In this document: positions 27,471 to 37,012 of the stretch, piece by piece
Layout: each line of letters opens with the position of its first letter
Numbering within the stretch: the stretch's first letter is position 1
Source of the DNA: an uncultured Clostridium sp.
GTDB lineage: Bacteria; Bacillota; Clostridia; TANB77; CAG-508
Length of the DNA stretch: 64,000 nucleotides
Reading direction: 5' to 3'
Assembly: GCA_930986425.1 (NCBI GenBank)
Contig: CAKNJR010000001.1
Location: 124,001 to 188,000 of the forward strand
Made by a program: the position numbers and the translations under genes
Notes under the pieces: generated by a model
The model's input: only the letters and a program-made list of their open reading frames with translations
The model's database searches: none
What the model was told of the DNA's origin: nothing

Positions 27471-30400
27471 AGACTCAATCATATCAATTTTCTTCAATGA
27501 AAAATAAGTAATAATATTTACAATAATAGCAAATACAGCAGTTATAAGTACTCCAAATAAGTAGCTCCACACTGTTATTTGAGGATTAAACATAAGCATA
27601 TCTATTTCACAAGTTTTTATAATATACAATGTTAAGAAATATCCTCCGCCTATACCAACTAACATACCAATCGCTGTAAGTATTATTGTTTCCCTCGAAA
27701 TATAGTCATATACTTCTTTGTCATAAAATCCTAATACTTTTATTGTTGCAAGTTCTCTTATTCTTTCTGTAATATTAGCATTTAATAAATTATACAATAC
27801 TACAAATGCTAGTAGTCCAGCAGATATTATAAGAATCCATACAACCAAGTCCATATTATTCATTACTTCTGCAAATATATTTTCAGTATTTGACATAAAT
27901 GTTACACCTGAAATGTAGTCGCCATTAGATAAAATTTGCTCTCCCAATCCATCCTCTTGCTCTTCTGTCATATCAGTTGTATTTACATATACTACATTGT
28001 AACCAATTCTCGTATCATATAACTGATTATATAAATTTGGCGTCATATAAATATAATGGTAAATATAATTTTCAGTAATTGCATTTACTTTTACAGTACA
28101 TTCCTTATCATCGCTATTTACTATTTTTATTTCATCTCCAACTTTTATGTCTAATAATTTTGATAATTTTTCAGTTATAATTACACCAGTATCGTCTAAT
28201 GTGTATTTTTCATCATTATTTGTTCTTGATTCTAAGACTATAAAATTGCTTAACTCTTCTACATTTTGTGGAACAATCAATTGTATTGATTGTGTGTTGT
28301 CATCTTTGTCTATTGTAACAGATTGAACATTTGCATTTAATACGTCTTCTGTATATTCATAATCTTTCAAAATATTATCTATATTTTTTAATTCTTCATT
28401 TTTGTACTCATCTTTTAATGTAACACTAATATTATATAAATCTATTTTTCCGTATTGTGAAGGAATCATACTACTTATTGCATCTCTTAATCCAAAACCT
28501 GCTATGATTAATGCTGTACATCCTCCTACACCTATTATTGTCATCATAAATCTTTTTTTGTATCTAAATATATTTCTTGCTGTAACTTTTTTAGTAAAGT
28601 TTAATCTTTTCCAAACAAAAGTTATACGCTCTAGCAATACTCTTTTACCTGGTTTTGGAGCTTTTGGTCTCATCAATGTTGCTGGTTTTTGTTTTAAAGT
28701 TTTATAACAAGAATATGCTGTAGCTCCAATTGTACAAGCCATTGCTACAAGCATTCCAATAGTTGCATACTGCATATTAGATGCAAGTATTACGCTTGGC
28801 ACATCATAAACCATTGCATAAATATCTGCAATTACTTTTGGTAACAAGTTAAATCCAATAACTAATCCAATTGCTCCACCAATAACAGTTGCAAGTGTTG
28901 CATAAATTATATATTTGCTTGCTATTTGTAATTTATTATATCCAAGTGCTTTTAATGTACCAATTTGAACTCTTTGCTCTTCTACCATTCTTGTCATTGA
29001 TGTTAAACTAATTAAAGCTGCAACTATAAAAAATACTATTGGGAAAACTTGTGCTAAATTTGCAACTCTGTCAGTATCTTGCATATAGCTTACATAGCCT
29101 GCATTTTGCTGTCTATCTAATATATACCAAGTTGGTCTTTCTATTGAATTAACTTCTTCCTCAGCGTCATCTAATTCTTTTTCTGCATCTGCTATTTTTG
29201 AATTAAACTCTTCTCTTGATTTTTCAAGTTCTGCTTCAGCTTCCTCTATTTGTTTTTCACTTGCATCAAGTGTTCTCTCAGCAGAATTTAACTGTGCATA
29301 TGTTTCTTGCTTTGTTTCGTTTAATTGCTTTTCTTGAGTTTCAAGTTCTTGCTTAGCAGAATTTATGGCATTCTGACCATCTTCTAATTCTTGCTTAGCC
29401 GTATTAATAGCATTTTCTGTATATGTTACAGTCTGGTTAATATCCGTTATTCCTTGAGCCTCTAATTGTTTATCTATAACCATTAATCCAGCTTGCAATT
29501 TTGCAATTTCCTGATTAAGTTCTGAAAGTCTTACATTTATTTCAGCAATTCTTTCACTATCCTGTACTTCATCAAGCGTTTCTAATTCAGCAGTTAATGT
29601 TTGAACTTCCTTTTCATTGTTTGCAAGTGTACTTTCTAAATTATTATATTGAGTTTGAATTTCTTTTAAACTTTGCAAATTTGTTTCATATTCTTGAATT
29701 TGTTTTTCTGCCTCTTGCTTTTTACTATTAAAAGTATTTTCATTTTCTTGTATTGTATTTCTTGCCTCTTCTATCTGCTGTGCTGCCTCTGTAAATCTAT
29801 TATTGGCTGAATTTCTGTTTGCAGCAAGTTCATCTCTTCCATTTTCTAATTTCTTTTTTGCTGAGTTAATTTCATTTTCTGCATCTTGAATTTGCTTTTC
29901 TCCATCTGCTTTTTGAGTTTCAAATTCATTTTTTGCATCTTGAAGTTTTTGATTTGCCTTATCATATAAAGCATTATATCTGGCTTCTTTTCTAGCGTCT
30001 GCAATTTCTTCAATTTGAGTCTCCGCTTCTTCTATTAAATCTTCATATTTATCTTCATAAGTTCTTAAATCTCTTGCACCTTGTACTGTTAAATAAATAT
30101 TTGTGTAAATATTTGTATTAATATTATCTGGATGAACATATAAGTAATAATTAATTACACCTGAGCCAAGCTTTGTTGTTCCTCTGTCTGTTGAAATATA
30201 CATTGGAGATTTTACAGTTCCTACAATTTGTAACTCATTGTTTTTTAATAATGCAATATCATTTCCATCATCATCAGTAATATTATCTACTTGAATTTTT
30301 ATTGTATCACCTATTTTATAATCAGTACCAATTAAAAACTCTTCTTCAACAACACATTCATTTTGATTTTCAGGTAATCTACCATTTGTAACTTGCAAAT

Positions 30401-30764
30401 TGTTAATTGTATTTTCTTCATTACTTATTTCACTTGTAAGGCTTTCTAGTTTAACAACAAATTGCTCATCGCCTGCTGTTACTATGGCATCTGTTTGATA
30501 TGTTCCTTCTGCATTTTCTATCTCGTCCAGTTTTTCTAGCTCTGTTATATCTTCATCAGTTAAGCCTAGTGTAGATATAACTTGAATATCCATAACATTT
30601 TTGTCATCAAAATATGTATCTAAAGTTAATTTCATATCTGGGCTAGTTGCTTTTATTCCTGCAAAAAAACCTACTCCTAACAGTACTATTAGAAGTATTG
30701 ATACAAATCTTTTGAAACCTTTTGCTATTTCTTTAAAACAGTCTTTCAACAAGGCTTTTTTCAC
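27453..30764 (-). CDS. ABC transporter permease (FtsX/MacB type) with large coiled-coil domain
   Basis: A 1103-residue permease. One N-terminal membrane helix (about 20-40) is followed by a MacB-like extracellular domain. A long Gln/Glu/Lys heptad region (about 230-540) should project as a coiled coil. Then come three helices of the first FtsX domain (about 570-690), a second extracellular domain and a final FtsX domain of three helices ending at the C-terminus. The GTG start follows AAAGGGGTG. The ATPase gene is directly upstream. Clostridial proteins of this architecture are annotated as antimicrobial-peptide or lipid-export type transporters; the substrate is unknown. Confidence 0.88.
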   Translation of the reverse strand: MKKALLKDCFKEIAKGFKRFVSILLIVLLGVGFFAGIKATSPDMKLTLDTYFDDKNVMDIQVISTLGLTDEDITELEKLDEIENAEGTYQTDAIVTAGDEQFVVKLESLTSEISNEENTINNLQVTNGRLPENQNECVVEEEFLIGTDYKIGDTIKIQVDNITDDDGNDIALLKNNELQIVGTVKSPMYISTDRGTTKLGSGVINYYLYVHPDNINTNIYTNIYLTVQGARDLRTYEDKYEDLIEEAETQIEEIADARKEARYNALYDKANQKLQDAKNEFETQKADGEKQIQDAENEINSAKKKLENGRDELAANRNSANNRFTEAAQQIEEARNTIQENENTFNSKKQEAEKQIQEYETNLQSLKEIQTQYNNLESTLANNEKEVQTLTAELETLDEVQDSERIAEINVRLSELNQEIAKLQAGLMVIDKQLEAQGITDINQTVTYTENAINTAKQELEDGQNAINSAKQELETQEKQLNETKQETYAQLNSAERTLDASEKQIEEAEAELEKSREEFNSKIADAEKELDDAEEEVNSIERPTWYILDRQQNAGYVSYMQDTDRVANLAQVFPIVFFIVAALISLTSMTRMVEEQRVQIGTLKALGYNKLQIASKYIIYATLATVIGGAIGLVIGFNLLPKVIADIYAMVYDVPSVILASNMQYATIGMLVAMACTIGATAYSCYKTLKQKPATLMRPKAPKPGKRVLLERITFVWKRLNFTKKVTARNIFRYKKRFMMTIIGVGGCTALIIAGFGLRDAISSMIPSQYGKIDLYNISVTLKDEYKNEELKNIDNILKDYEYTEDVLNANVQSVTIDKDDNTQSIQLIVPQNVEELSNFIVLESRTNNDEKYTLDDTGVIITEKLSKLLDIKVGDEIKIVNSDDKECTVKVNAITENYIYHYIYMTPNLYNQLYDTRIGYNVVYVNTTDMTEEQEDGLGEQILSNGDYISGVTFMSNTENIFAEVMNNMDLVVWILIISAGLLAFVVLYNLLNANITERIRELATIKVLGFYDKEVYDYISRETIILTAIGMLVGIGGGYFLTLYIIKTCEIDMLMFNPQITVWSYLFGVLITAVFAIIVNIITYFSLKKIDMIESLKSVE

Positions 30765-30870
30765 TTGAAATCACCCCTTTGCTAGTTTATTTTTTGTTTT
30801 GCACCTTTTATTATACAAAAATTTTTTTGTTACAATTTTCATCTAATTTATTTATTGATAATATTTCATT

Positions 30871-31572
30871 TTACCATTCAATCTCAGAGATTGGAACAGG
30901 ATTTTCATTTAATTCTATGCTTGAAGCTGTTCCATTTTTGAAATGTATTACTCTATCTGCCATAGGTGTTAATGCTGCATTATGAGTAATTATTATTACA
31001 GTCATATTTTCTTTTCTACAAGTATCTTGCAATAGCTGAAGTATTTGCTTACCTGTTTTGTAATCTAATGCACCTGTTGGCTCATCACATAAAAGTAATT
31101 TTGGATTTTTGGCGATTGCTCTAGCAATAGCAACCCTTTGTTGCTCTCCTCCAGATAATTGTGAAGGAAAGTTTTTTAATCTATCTTCTAGTCCTACTTT
31201 TATAAGTATTTCTTTTGGGTCTAAAGGCTTTTTGCAAATTTGAGTAGCAAGTTCAACATTTTCTATTGCTGTTAAATTTTGAACTAAATTATAAAATTGA
31301 AATACAAATCCTATGTCTTCTCTTCTGTATTTTGTTAATTGCTTATTTTTAAATTTAGAAATATTTTTTCCATCAATAATTACTTCTCCTGATGTTACTG
31401 TATCCATTCCACCTAAAATATTTAAAGCTGTTGTTTTTCCTGCTCCACTAGGTCCAACTATAACTACAAGCTCTCCTTTTTCTATTTGAAAGTTTGTATT
31501 ATCTAGGGCTTTTATGCTTACTTCACCCATCTTATATTCTTTTACCACGTCTTTAAATTCAATATATGACAT
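30871..31572 (-). CDS. ABC transporter ATP-binding protein (LolD/MacB type)
   Basis: ATPase partner of the adjacent FtsX-type permease. Walker [10 protein letters not shown] (about residue 40), Q-loop VFQFYNLV, signature [14 protein letters not shown], Walker [13 protein letters not shown] and the switch histidine in IIITHN. The ATG at 31572 is preferred to 31581, since the AAAGGG site abuts the latter and stands nine bases before the former. The permease begins 107 bases downstream in the same direction. Confidence 0.95.
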   Translation of the reverse strand: MSYIEFKDVVKEYKMGEVSIKALDNTNFQIEKGELVVIVGPSGAGKTTALNILGGMDTVTSGEVIIDGKNISKFKNKQLTKYRREDIGFVFQFYNLVQNLTAIENVELATQICKKPLDPKEILIKVGLEDRLKNFPSQLSGGEQQRVAIARAIAKNPKLLLCDEPTGALDYKTGKQILQLLQDTCRKENMTVIIITHNAALTPMADRVIHFKNGTASSIELNENPVPISEIEW

Positions 31573-31776
31573 ATTATTCATCCCTTTCTTAATTTTTAAA
31601 AGGTATTATGTTTATTTATTTTTTGTCTTTTTATTTCTTTTATTTTATCATAGTTTATTTTTTATTTCCATAAAAATGACAAAAGAGGAGAGTATTTTGT
31701 GAACTCTTCCCCTTCTCTTTCTTCTTATTATATTTTAACAGAATATTTGAATTTGTCAATTGGGTGAATTAAAACA

Positions 31777-32610
31777 TTAAACTGCTGGCCAAGTTATATA
31801 TCCATTCCAACTATATGATACACCATCTTTATATACAGTCACTTCAATGATTTCATTAAGATTCCAATGAAATTTATCAAATATACCTAGTACATATAAA
31901 GTATTATTCTTTATATATTCTGTTGCATCCCCGTCAAAATATGTTATATCATTTTGTTTTATAACAACTCTATTTTCAAACTCTACAATATTATCATTCC
32001 TATCCAACATATTAAAACTTCCATAATAGATAATCTTTCCGTCCTCTTCATAAAAAAATTCTGTTGGTTGCAATCTATACATTGGCTCTTCTTCCACTTC
32101 AATTTCAAAAGCAATCCCTAGATTTGTCTCTGTCTTATCTTCATAATAATATATTAAATAATAATCCATTGAACTATTTGTATCAGAAGTTGCAGAACTT
32201 GCTGTTCTCTGCCTTTGTTCTATTACATACACATCTCCATCTTCAATACTTCCATTTCCTGTTTGCATACTTCTTCCCATTAAATTTTCAACATTTACTG
32301 TATCATCATTATTTACATAGCCATCTTCTTTTAATTTTGCTAGCATATCTGTATTTGTATTGTTATCTATATCTCCCATTTGATAATCTGCTATAACAAA
32401 TTGTAATTGCTCATACACACTTGCATTTTCATTTACTATTACTGCTGCTTGCGCTCTTCTAAATATTCCGTTATTTCCAATAGTTAAATTTATTGCCACT
32501 CCAGCTAATATTAATAACACTATTATTGTTACTACTAATGCAACTAATGTTATTCCTTTTACATTTTTCTTCATCTCTTCAAACTTCTTTACCTTTGTAT
32601 TTAATTTCAT
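31777..32610 (-). CDS. Prepilin-like membrane protein with unknown C-terminal domain
   Basis: A 277-residue protein with a type IV prepilin-like N-terminus: a basic leader ending VKG, then ITLVALVVTIIVLLILAGVA. Cleavage by a prepilin peptidase after Gly is plausible, but position 5 of the mature protein is Ala, not the usual Glu. The following LTIGNNGIF motif recurs in the second prepilin-like gene at 48.4 kb. The C-terminal domain is acidic and beta-rich and unrecognised. The ATG at 32610 follows GGAGGAG. Expression is probably controlled by the leader-peptide attenuator just upstream. Confidence 0.75.
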   Translation of the reverse strand: MKLNTKVKKFEEMKKNVKGITLVALVVTIIVLLILAGVAINLTIGNNGIFRRAQAAVIVNENASVYEQLQFVIADYQMGDIDNNTNTDMLAKLKEDGYVNNDDTVNVENLMGRSMQTGNGSIEDGDVYVIEQRQRTASSATSDTNSSMDYYLIYYYEDKTETNLGIAFEIEVEEEPMYRLQPTEFFYEEDGKIIYYGSFNMLDRNDNIVEFENRVVIKQNDITYFDGDATEYIKNNTLYVLGIFDKFHWNLNEIIEVTVYKDGVSYSWNGYITWPAV

Positions 32611-32641
32611 TTTTTTCTCCTCCTTTTTAATTTTGTAATGC

Positions 32642-32790
32642 ACACAAAAAACTATGCCTTTTAAATTCGTCTAAAAAGCATAGTTTTTCTACTACGTTTA
32701 CATAAGTTTATTTTGTTAAATCCTACGATATATATATATATATATATACAGCCTCAAGGGTTTCAGCTATTTTCTTCATTTGTTTCTCCT
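32642..32790 (-). promoter_or_regulatory. Leader-peptide attenuator, copy 1
   Basis: In transcript order: a Shine-Dalgarno-ATG leader frame (32779 to 32723), a small hairpin TATG-TAAA-CGTA (32704-32693), an antiterminator stem (CGTAGT 32696-32691 with ACTATG 32684-32679) and a terminator (arms 32688-32678 and 32656-32646, then TTTTTT). The three stems share strands and exclude one another in the classical attenuation manner. A homologous copy lies before the other prepilin-like gene at 48.6 kb. Ligand or signal unknown. Confidence 0.7.
32723..32779 (-). CDS. Leader peptide of attenuator copy 1 (18 residues)
   Basis: Reads MKKIAETLEAVYIYIYIS and stops at TAG. GGAGAAGGAG stands seven bases before the ATG. 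The Tyr-Ile repeat is encoded by a TA microsatellite. Compared with copy 2, two extra TA units change the reading frame, so the end is IS-stop here rather than RRV-stop. The first codons differ from copy 2 mostly by conservative or silent changes (K/R, I/I, T/S), which supports translation. Confidence 0.6.
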   Translation of the reverse strand: MKKIAETLEAVYIYIYIS

Positions 32791-32851
32791 TCTCCATTCT
32801 TCACCATTATTTTAACATATTTTTTATTTTTTTCCAATCAAATTTTCTTCA

Positions 32852-33619
32852 TTAAATCTTCCTTTTTTGTACAAAATAACAGCAAAATGCCATAAATGAA
32901 TCAGGTAATATTTTTGCAAATATTCTAACTAAACTTATATACCATGATGTAAAAATTATTTCTCTCCCTTTTAACATTTTTGCAACTGCTTTTTTTGCAA
33001 CGACAGAACTTTCCGCTTCTGGTGAATTAAATTTCACATCTGCAACATTTTGAAAATTTGTTCTTACAGGTCCAGGACATAATACACTTACTTTTACATG
33101 TGATTTACCCATTTTTAATTCTCTTTGAATGCCTTGTGTAAGTCTAACTACATAAGCTTTACTTGCATAATAAGTTGCCATAAGAGGTCCGGGCATAAAT
33201 CCTGCAATTGATGCGACATTCATTATATGTCCTTGATTTCTTTTACACATATCTTTCAAAAATAACTTCATAAGCATATGCAAAGCAGTTATATTTGTAT
33301 CTATTATTTGCTGTTCTTTTTCCAAACTTGTGTCTGTAAATCTACCACAAGTTCCAAGCCCCGCATTATTTATTAATACGTCTATGTTTTCAAACTCTGT
33401 TTTTACTTCATTATACAATTTTATGCAATTATCTTTATTAGTTAAATCAACTATTTTTATATAAATTTTTACTTTGTATTCTTTTTCTAATTCTGATTTT
33501 AATTCTTGCAAAGCTTTCTCTGTTCTTGCAACAATTATTAAATCATATTTTCTTTTTGCTAGTTCTCTAGCAATATCTCTTCCTATTCCTGAAGAAGCAC
33601 CTGTAACTAAAGCAATCAT
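32852..33619 (-). CDS. Short-chain dehydrogenase/reductase
   Basis: NAD(P)-dependent oxidoreductase of the classical SDR family. TGASSGIG cofactor motif near residue 7, NNAG near 85, and the catalytic Ser in VASIAG with YYASK (Tyr and Lys) near 150; PGPVRT follows. An Arg in the second beta strand (VARTE) favours NADP. The ATG at 33619 follows GGAGGG. A hydrophobic C-terminal segment suggests membrane association. It resembles the acyl-CoA reductase/DltE-like branch; the substrate is unknown. Confidence 0.87.
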   Translation of the reverse strand: MIALVTGASSGIGRDIARELAKRKYDLIIVARTEKALQELKSELEKEYKVKIYIKIVDLTNKDNCIKLYNEVKTEFENIDVLINNAGLGTCGRFTDTSLEKEQQIIDTNITALHMLMKLFLKDMCKRNQGHIMNVASIAGFMPGPLMATYYASKAYVVRLTQGIQRELKMGKSHVKVSVLCPGPVRTNFQNVADVKFNSPEAESSVVAKKAVAKMLKGREIIFTSWYISLVRIFAKILPDSFMAFCCYFVQKRKI

Positions 33620-33751
33620 TTTTCCCTCCAACTTAATTCATATGGCAAATTATTTTTTTATTTTTATTATTTACTATTAATTTCATTTTTATAAAAAATT
33701 CAATATAAGTTTTTAGTAACCTGAGGCAATTGGAACATTTTAAATTGCACT

Positions 33752-34891
33752 TTACATCTCAACTATTTTTTCCCAAGGCAAATTTTCTTTTCCAAAGTGA
33801 CCATAGTTTGTTGTTAGCTTATAAATTGGTTTTTGCAAATCTAAATAATTAATAATTCCTCTTGGTGTTAAATCAAATTTTTCCACCTTTTTAATAATTT
33901 CCGTAGATGGTATTGTTTCTGTTCCAAATGTATCTACAAATATAGAAACTGGTTTTGCAACGCCTATTGCATAAGATAACTGTATTTCACATTTTTTTGC
34001 ATAGCCATTTGCAACAATATTCTTCGCTAAAAATCTTGCCATATATGAAGCACTTCTATCTACTTTTGTTGCATCTTTACCTGAAAAAGCACCACCGCCA
34101 TGTCTTGCATAACCACCATAAGTATCTACAATTATTTTTCTTCCAGTAAGTCCACTGTCGCCAAGAGGTCCACCTATTACAAATCTACCAGTTGGGTTAA
34201 TATAATATTTTGTATTTTCATCTATTAATTTTTTTGGTATAACCTTAAAAATAATCTTTTCCTTGACTTCTTTTCTAAGTTCTTCTATATCTTTACCATC
34301 TACGTGTTGAGTTGAAAGTACAACTGTATCCACTCTTATTGGTTTTCCATCATCATATTCAACGGTAACTTGAACTTTTCCATCAGGCCTTAAACCTCTT
34401 ATTTCTTTACTTTTTCTAACTTCAGATAATTTCTTTGCTAGCTTATGTGCTAAATTAATTGGTAATGGCATATAGTTTTCTGTTTCGTCACAGGCAAATC
34501 CAAACATTATTCCTTGGTCACCTGCACCTTCTGATGAAATGTTCTCTCCTTCCTTATCTTCTAAACTTTTGTCAACTCCAATTGCAATATCTGATGATTG
34601 TTTAGAAATATTAACTATTATCTTACAAGTTTTGTAATCAATATCTAAGCTTGCATTATTATACCCAATTTCTTTAATAGTATTTCTTGCAATTTGTTCT
34701 ATGTTTATATTTGCTTTAGATGATATTTCTCCAGTTATATACACTTCTCCTTTACTTGCTAAAGTTTCGCAAGCTACTCTTGAATTCTTATCTTGTTTTA
34801 AACATTCATCTAATACACTATCTGAAATATAATCACATAATTTATCTGGATGTCCCTCTGTAACACTTTCTGAAGTAAATAAATATTTCAT
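33752..34891 (-). CDS. metK: S-adenosylmethionine synthetase
   Basis: Makes S-adenosylmethionine from methionine and ATP. Starts at the family-standard [17 protein letters not shown], with [10 protein letters not shown] and the [18 protein letters not shown]-loop-like motif, ending LPWEKI. The ATG at 34891 corresponds to the usual N-terminus even though the AAAGGAG site is 14 bases away; an upstream TTG would place the site inside the gene. Length 379 is slightly short but complete. No SAM riboswitch is visible in the 180 bases upstream. Confidence 0.96.
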   Translation of the reverse strand: MKYLFTSESVTEGHPDKLCDYISDSVLDECLKQDKNSRVACETLASKGEVYITGEISSKANINIEQIARNTIKEIGYNNASLDIDYKTCKIIVNISKQSSDIAIGVDKSLEDKEGENISSEGAGDQGIMFGFACDETENYMPLPINLAHKLAKKLSEVRKSKEIRGLRPDGKVQVTVEYDDGKPIRVDTVVLSTQHVDGKDIEELRKEVKEKIIFKVIPKKLIDENTKYYINPTGRFVIGGPLGDSGLTGRKIIVDTYGGYARHGGGAFSGKDATKVDRSASYMARFLAKNIVANGYAKKCEIQLSYAIGVAKPVSIFVDTFGTETIPSTEIIKKVEKFDLTPRGIINYLDLQKPIYKLTTNYGHFGKENLPWEKIVEM

Positions 34892-35094
34892 ATTATCTAA
34901 TAAAGCTCCTTTCAAATTTACAATTGTATAAAATACAAATCGAATTATTTTTATCCATATTATAATAAACTATAACATTAAACTTGATTTTTAAAAATAC
35001 TTATCCACATTTTATTACAGCTTTGTGGATAATATTACAAATTTGTCATATTAAAATAATATTTGTAATTTTTTGTCTAATTGTGTCAAATTTA

Positions 35095-36243
35095 TTATCT
35101 TCCGCTTGGTTCTTCTGGTACTAGATTTCTTTTTAATCTGCCTAAATATCTAGTTATATTGCTTACACTTGTTGCCACCCAATTTATTCCTGTTCCAACT
35201 AGTCCGGCTTTTTGTTTATTTTCATATTCTATTGCCTTTTGCCTAATCATTTCAATTCCATTAGATTCTGCATAATCTGTTTCTAAATATTCATTTCCAC
35301 CAATTAAAGGCAATATTTCTGGTTTATTCTCTAATTTCAACATTAAATTAATTCCATTAAATTCATTCATACATTTTACAAGTTCATCTATTTGTGGGAC
35401 AGTCATTTTTTCTGGGCAATAAATTGCAACAGCATTTCTATCTGTTTTATATATTCTCATTATTACCATATTAAACTTCTTTGATAAAACATCAACTTCA
35501 TCATCTTTAATATCTTGTCCCAATATTTCTTTTAACATCTCTGTGGCTTCTAACCTATGTTGTTCCATTTTTTTAGTTGCTGAATATCTTTTACCTCTTT
35601 GGGATATTAAAATAACAGCAGCATTTTTATGTGATAAAGGTAATTCTTGTGTATCTGCTAAAAATACATCTTGCATATCAAAGTTAAAATATTTTTCCAT
35701 TAATTTTGCTTCATTTGGAGAAAGTCTACCTGTTTTATATTTCAAAAATAAGTCTACAGCATTATCTTGATTTTCTCCTGTATAAGCTTGTCTCTCTCCT
35801 TTTCCTAGACTTCTTTCATAATAGTAATATCTCTTTTTATCATCAACATATATTTGCTCAGATAATTTTGAATCAATGGTATTAGCTTCTAATTTTCTTA
35901 CATAATTAGCAAAGTTAACAGCATCACTTTCTTGCACTTTATCTGAAATATAAGATGTAACTAATGTTTCACCAGGAATAATATTACCACCTTTTATAAA
36001 AGGCATAACTCTAATAATGGAAAATCCTTGTTTAATAATTTTTTCGTATAATTTTGCATCAAAGGACTCACCTTGTTTAATGGTGGTTCCTAACTGAAAA
36101 GATAAAAATTTTGCTTCTTCTTTTGATAATAAACTTTGCTTAACTTTAAAATTATAATCTGATAAATCTGAATATGAAAGTGGTAACTCAAGTTCTTTTC
36201 CATCTTTAAAAAACACAATTTTTCCTACATATAATTTTTCCAT
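35095..36243 (-). CDS. Unknown conserved-looking protein
   Basis: A 382-residue protein with no family I recognise. It is soluble and mixed alpha/beta. The N-terminal part (to about 130) is beta-strand-rich (LYVGKIVFFKDGKELELPLS), and the middle has a Lys/Arg-rich segment (ISQRGKRYSATKKMEQHRLEATEMLKEIL). A short hydrophobic or amphipathic stretch near the C-terminus (GLVGTGINWVATSVSNITRYLG) might contact membrane. The ATG at 36243 follows AAGGGGA. It stands alone between metK and tRNA-Glu, with about 180 AT-rich bases between it and metK. Confidence 0.6.
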   Translation of the reverse strand: MEKLYVGKIVFFKDGKELELPLSYSDLSDYNFKVKQSLLSKEEAKFLSFQLGTTIKQGESFDAKLYEKIIKQGFSIIRVMPFIKGGNIIPGETLVTSYISDKVQESDAVNFANYVRKLEANTIDSKLSEQIYVDDKKRYYYYERSLGKGERQAYTGENQDNAVDLFLKYKTGRLSPNEAKLMEKYFNFDMQDVFLADTQELPLSHKNAAVILISQRGKRYSATKKMEQHRLEATEMLKEILGQDIKDDEVDVLSKKFNMVIMRIYKTDRNAVAIYCPEKMTVPQIDELVKCMNEFNGINLMLKLENKPEILPLIGGNEYLETDYAESNGIEMIRQKAIEYENKQKAGLVGTGINWVATSVSNITRYLGRLKRNLVPEEPSGR

Positions 36244-36352
36244 TTTATTTTCCCCTTGTTTACTACTAAAAAACAATTATTAACTTTTCGGATTTATTAT
36301 ATTGAATGATTTTTCCATAGTCAATAGAAATTGAAAAAAATTGAAAAAACAT

Positions 36353-36381
36353 TTGACTTAAGTGCTTTTCTATTGTATAAT
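36353..36381 (+). promoter_or_regulatory. Promoter of tRNA-Glu
   Basis: TTGACT (36353-36358), a 17-base spacer and TATAAT (36376-36381), 12 bases before the tRNA 5' end. Confidence 0.8.
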
Positions 36382-36393
36382 AGATTTTGTTAT

Positions 36394-36468
36394 GGCCCCT
36401 TGGTCAAGCGGTTAAGACGCAGCCCTCTCAAGGCTGAATCATGGGTTCGATTCCCGTAGGGGTCACCA
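36394..36468 (+). tRNA. tRNA-Glu (CUC anticodon)
   Basis: Complete cloverleaf with encoded CCA. The acceptor GGCCCCT pairs with AGGGGTC (one G-U). The anticodon stem CAGCC/GGCTG encloses CTCTCAA with anticodon CTC, reading GAG. The T arm has GGTTCGATTCC. It has its own promoter and terminator, so it is a monocistronic tRNA gene on the strand opposite to its neighbours. Confidence 0.95.
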
Positions 36469-36496
36469 AATTGTTCACTACAAAACATATCTTCAG

Positions 36497-36536
36497 AAAA
36501 AGCTAGCGATTATAAAATATAATTACTAGCTTTTTT
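36497..36536 (+). terminator. Terminator after tRNA-Glu
   Basis: AAAAAGCTAG (36497-36506) pairs with CTAGCTTTTT (36526-36535), continued inside by GATTATA/TATAATT; a T-run follows. It is nearly symmetrical and could also serve mrnC-side transcripts. Confidence 0.85.
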
Positions 36537-36601
36537 ATATCCTATTCAATTATTACCCATCAAATGTTTATAAATCATATATTCAATTGTTGTTTATCCA
36601 A

Positions 36602-37012
36602 TTATTGTCCAATCACTTTCTTTATAATTTCTTTTATTCTTTCTTCATTTTTATTCAAAAACAAATATCCAACTAAAGCTTCAAATCCTGTTGAGTAGGC
36701 ATAATCTTCTAAACTTGCATTTTTAGGTAAATGATGATTTTGTGTATTTCTACCTCTTCTAACTATTTCTTTTTCATCATCTGTTAAGAAATCAGTTTCA
36801 ATTAGTTCCTTTACAGCTTTTGCCTGAGCTCCTGCTTTAACATATTTTATTGATTCAACATGCATTTTATGTGGGTTTAAATTTGTTGTATTTGCCAAAT
36901 AAACTCTTATATAGAGCTCATAAACACTATCTCCCACATACGCCCAAGTAAGTGGTGACATCATATTTATTTGTGACTCATCTTTAATTAATATTTCATC
37001 TAGGTAATTCAA
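36602..37012 (-). CDS. mrnC: Mini-ribonuclease III
   Basis: Homodimeric double-strand RNase that matures 23S rRNA; a catalytic RNase III domain without the dsRNA-binding domain, 136 residues. Signature WAYVGDSVYELYIR holds the metal-binding Asp, with EIVRRGRN and the second acidic motif SLEDYAYSTGFEALVGYL. The start is TTG at 37012, supported by GGGAGG seven bases upstream, and it overlaps the 3' end of rbgA by 17 bases, so the two are translationally coupled. In most Clostridia mrnC sits near cysS, so this rbgA partnership is less usual. Confidence 0.93.
   Translation of the reverse strand: MNYLDEILIKDESQINMMSPLTWAYVGDSVYELYIRVYLANTTNLNPHKMHVESIKYVKAGAQAKAVKELIETDFLTDDEKEIVRRGRNTQNHHLPKNASLEDYAYSTGFEALVGYLFLNKNEERIKEIIKKVIGQ

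Noticed and set aside
32642..32790. c-di-GMP or another known riboswitch before the prepilin-like gene
   Set aside because: I could not match the conserved core of c-di-GMP-I or -II, purine, SAM or preQ1 aptamers, and a translated leader explains the conserved part better.
34892..35094. SAM riboswitch before metK
   Set aside because: The leader is plain AT-rich sequence without the conserved SAM aptamer stems.
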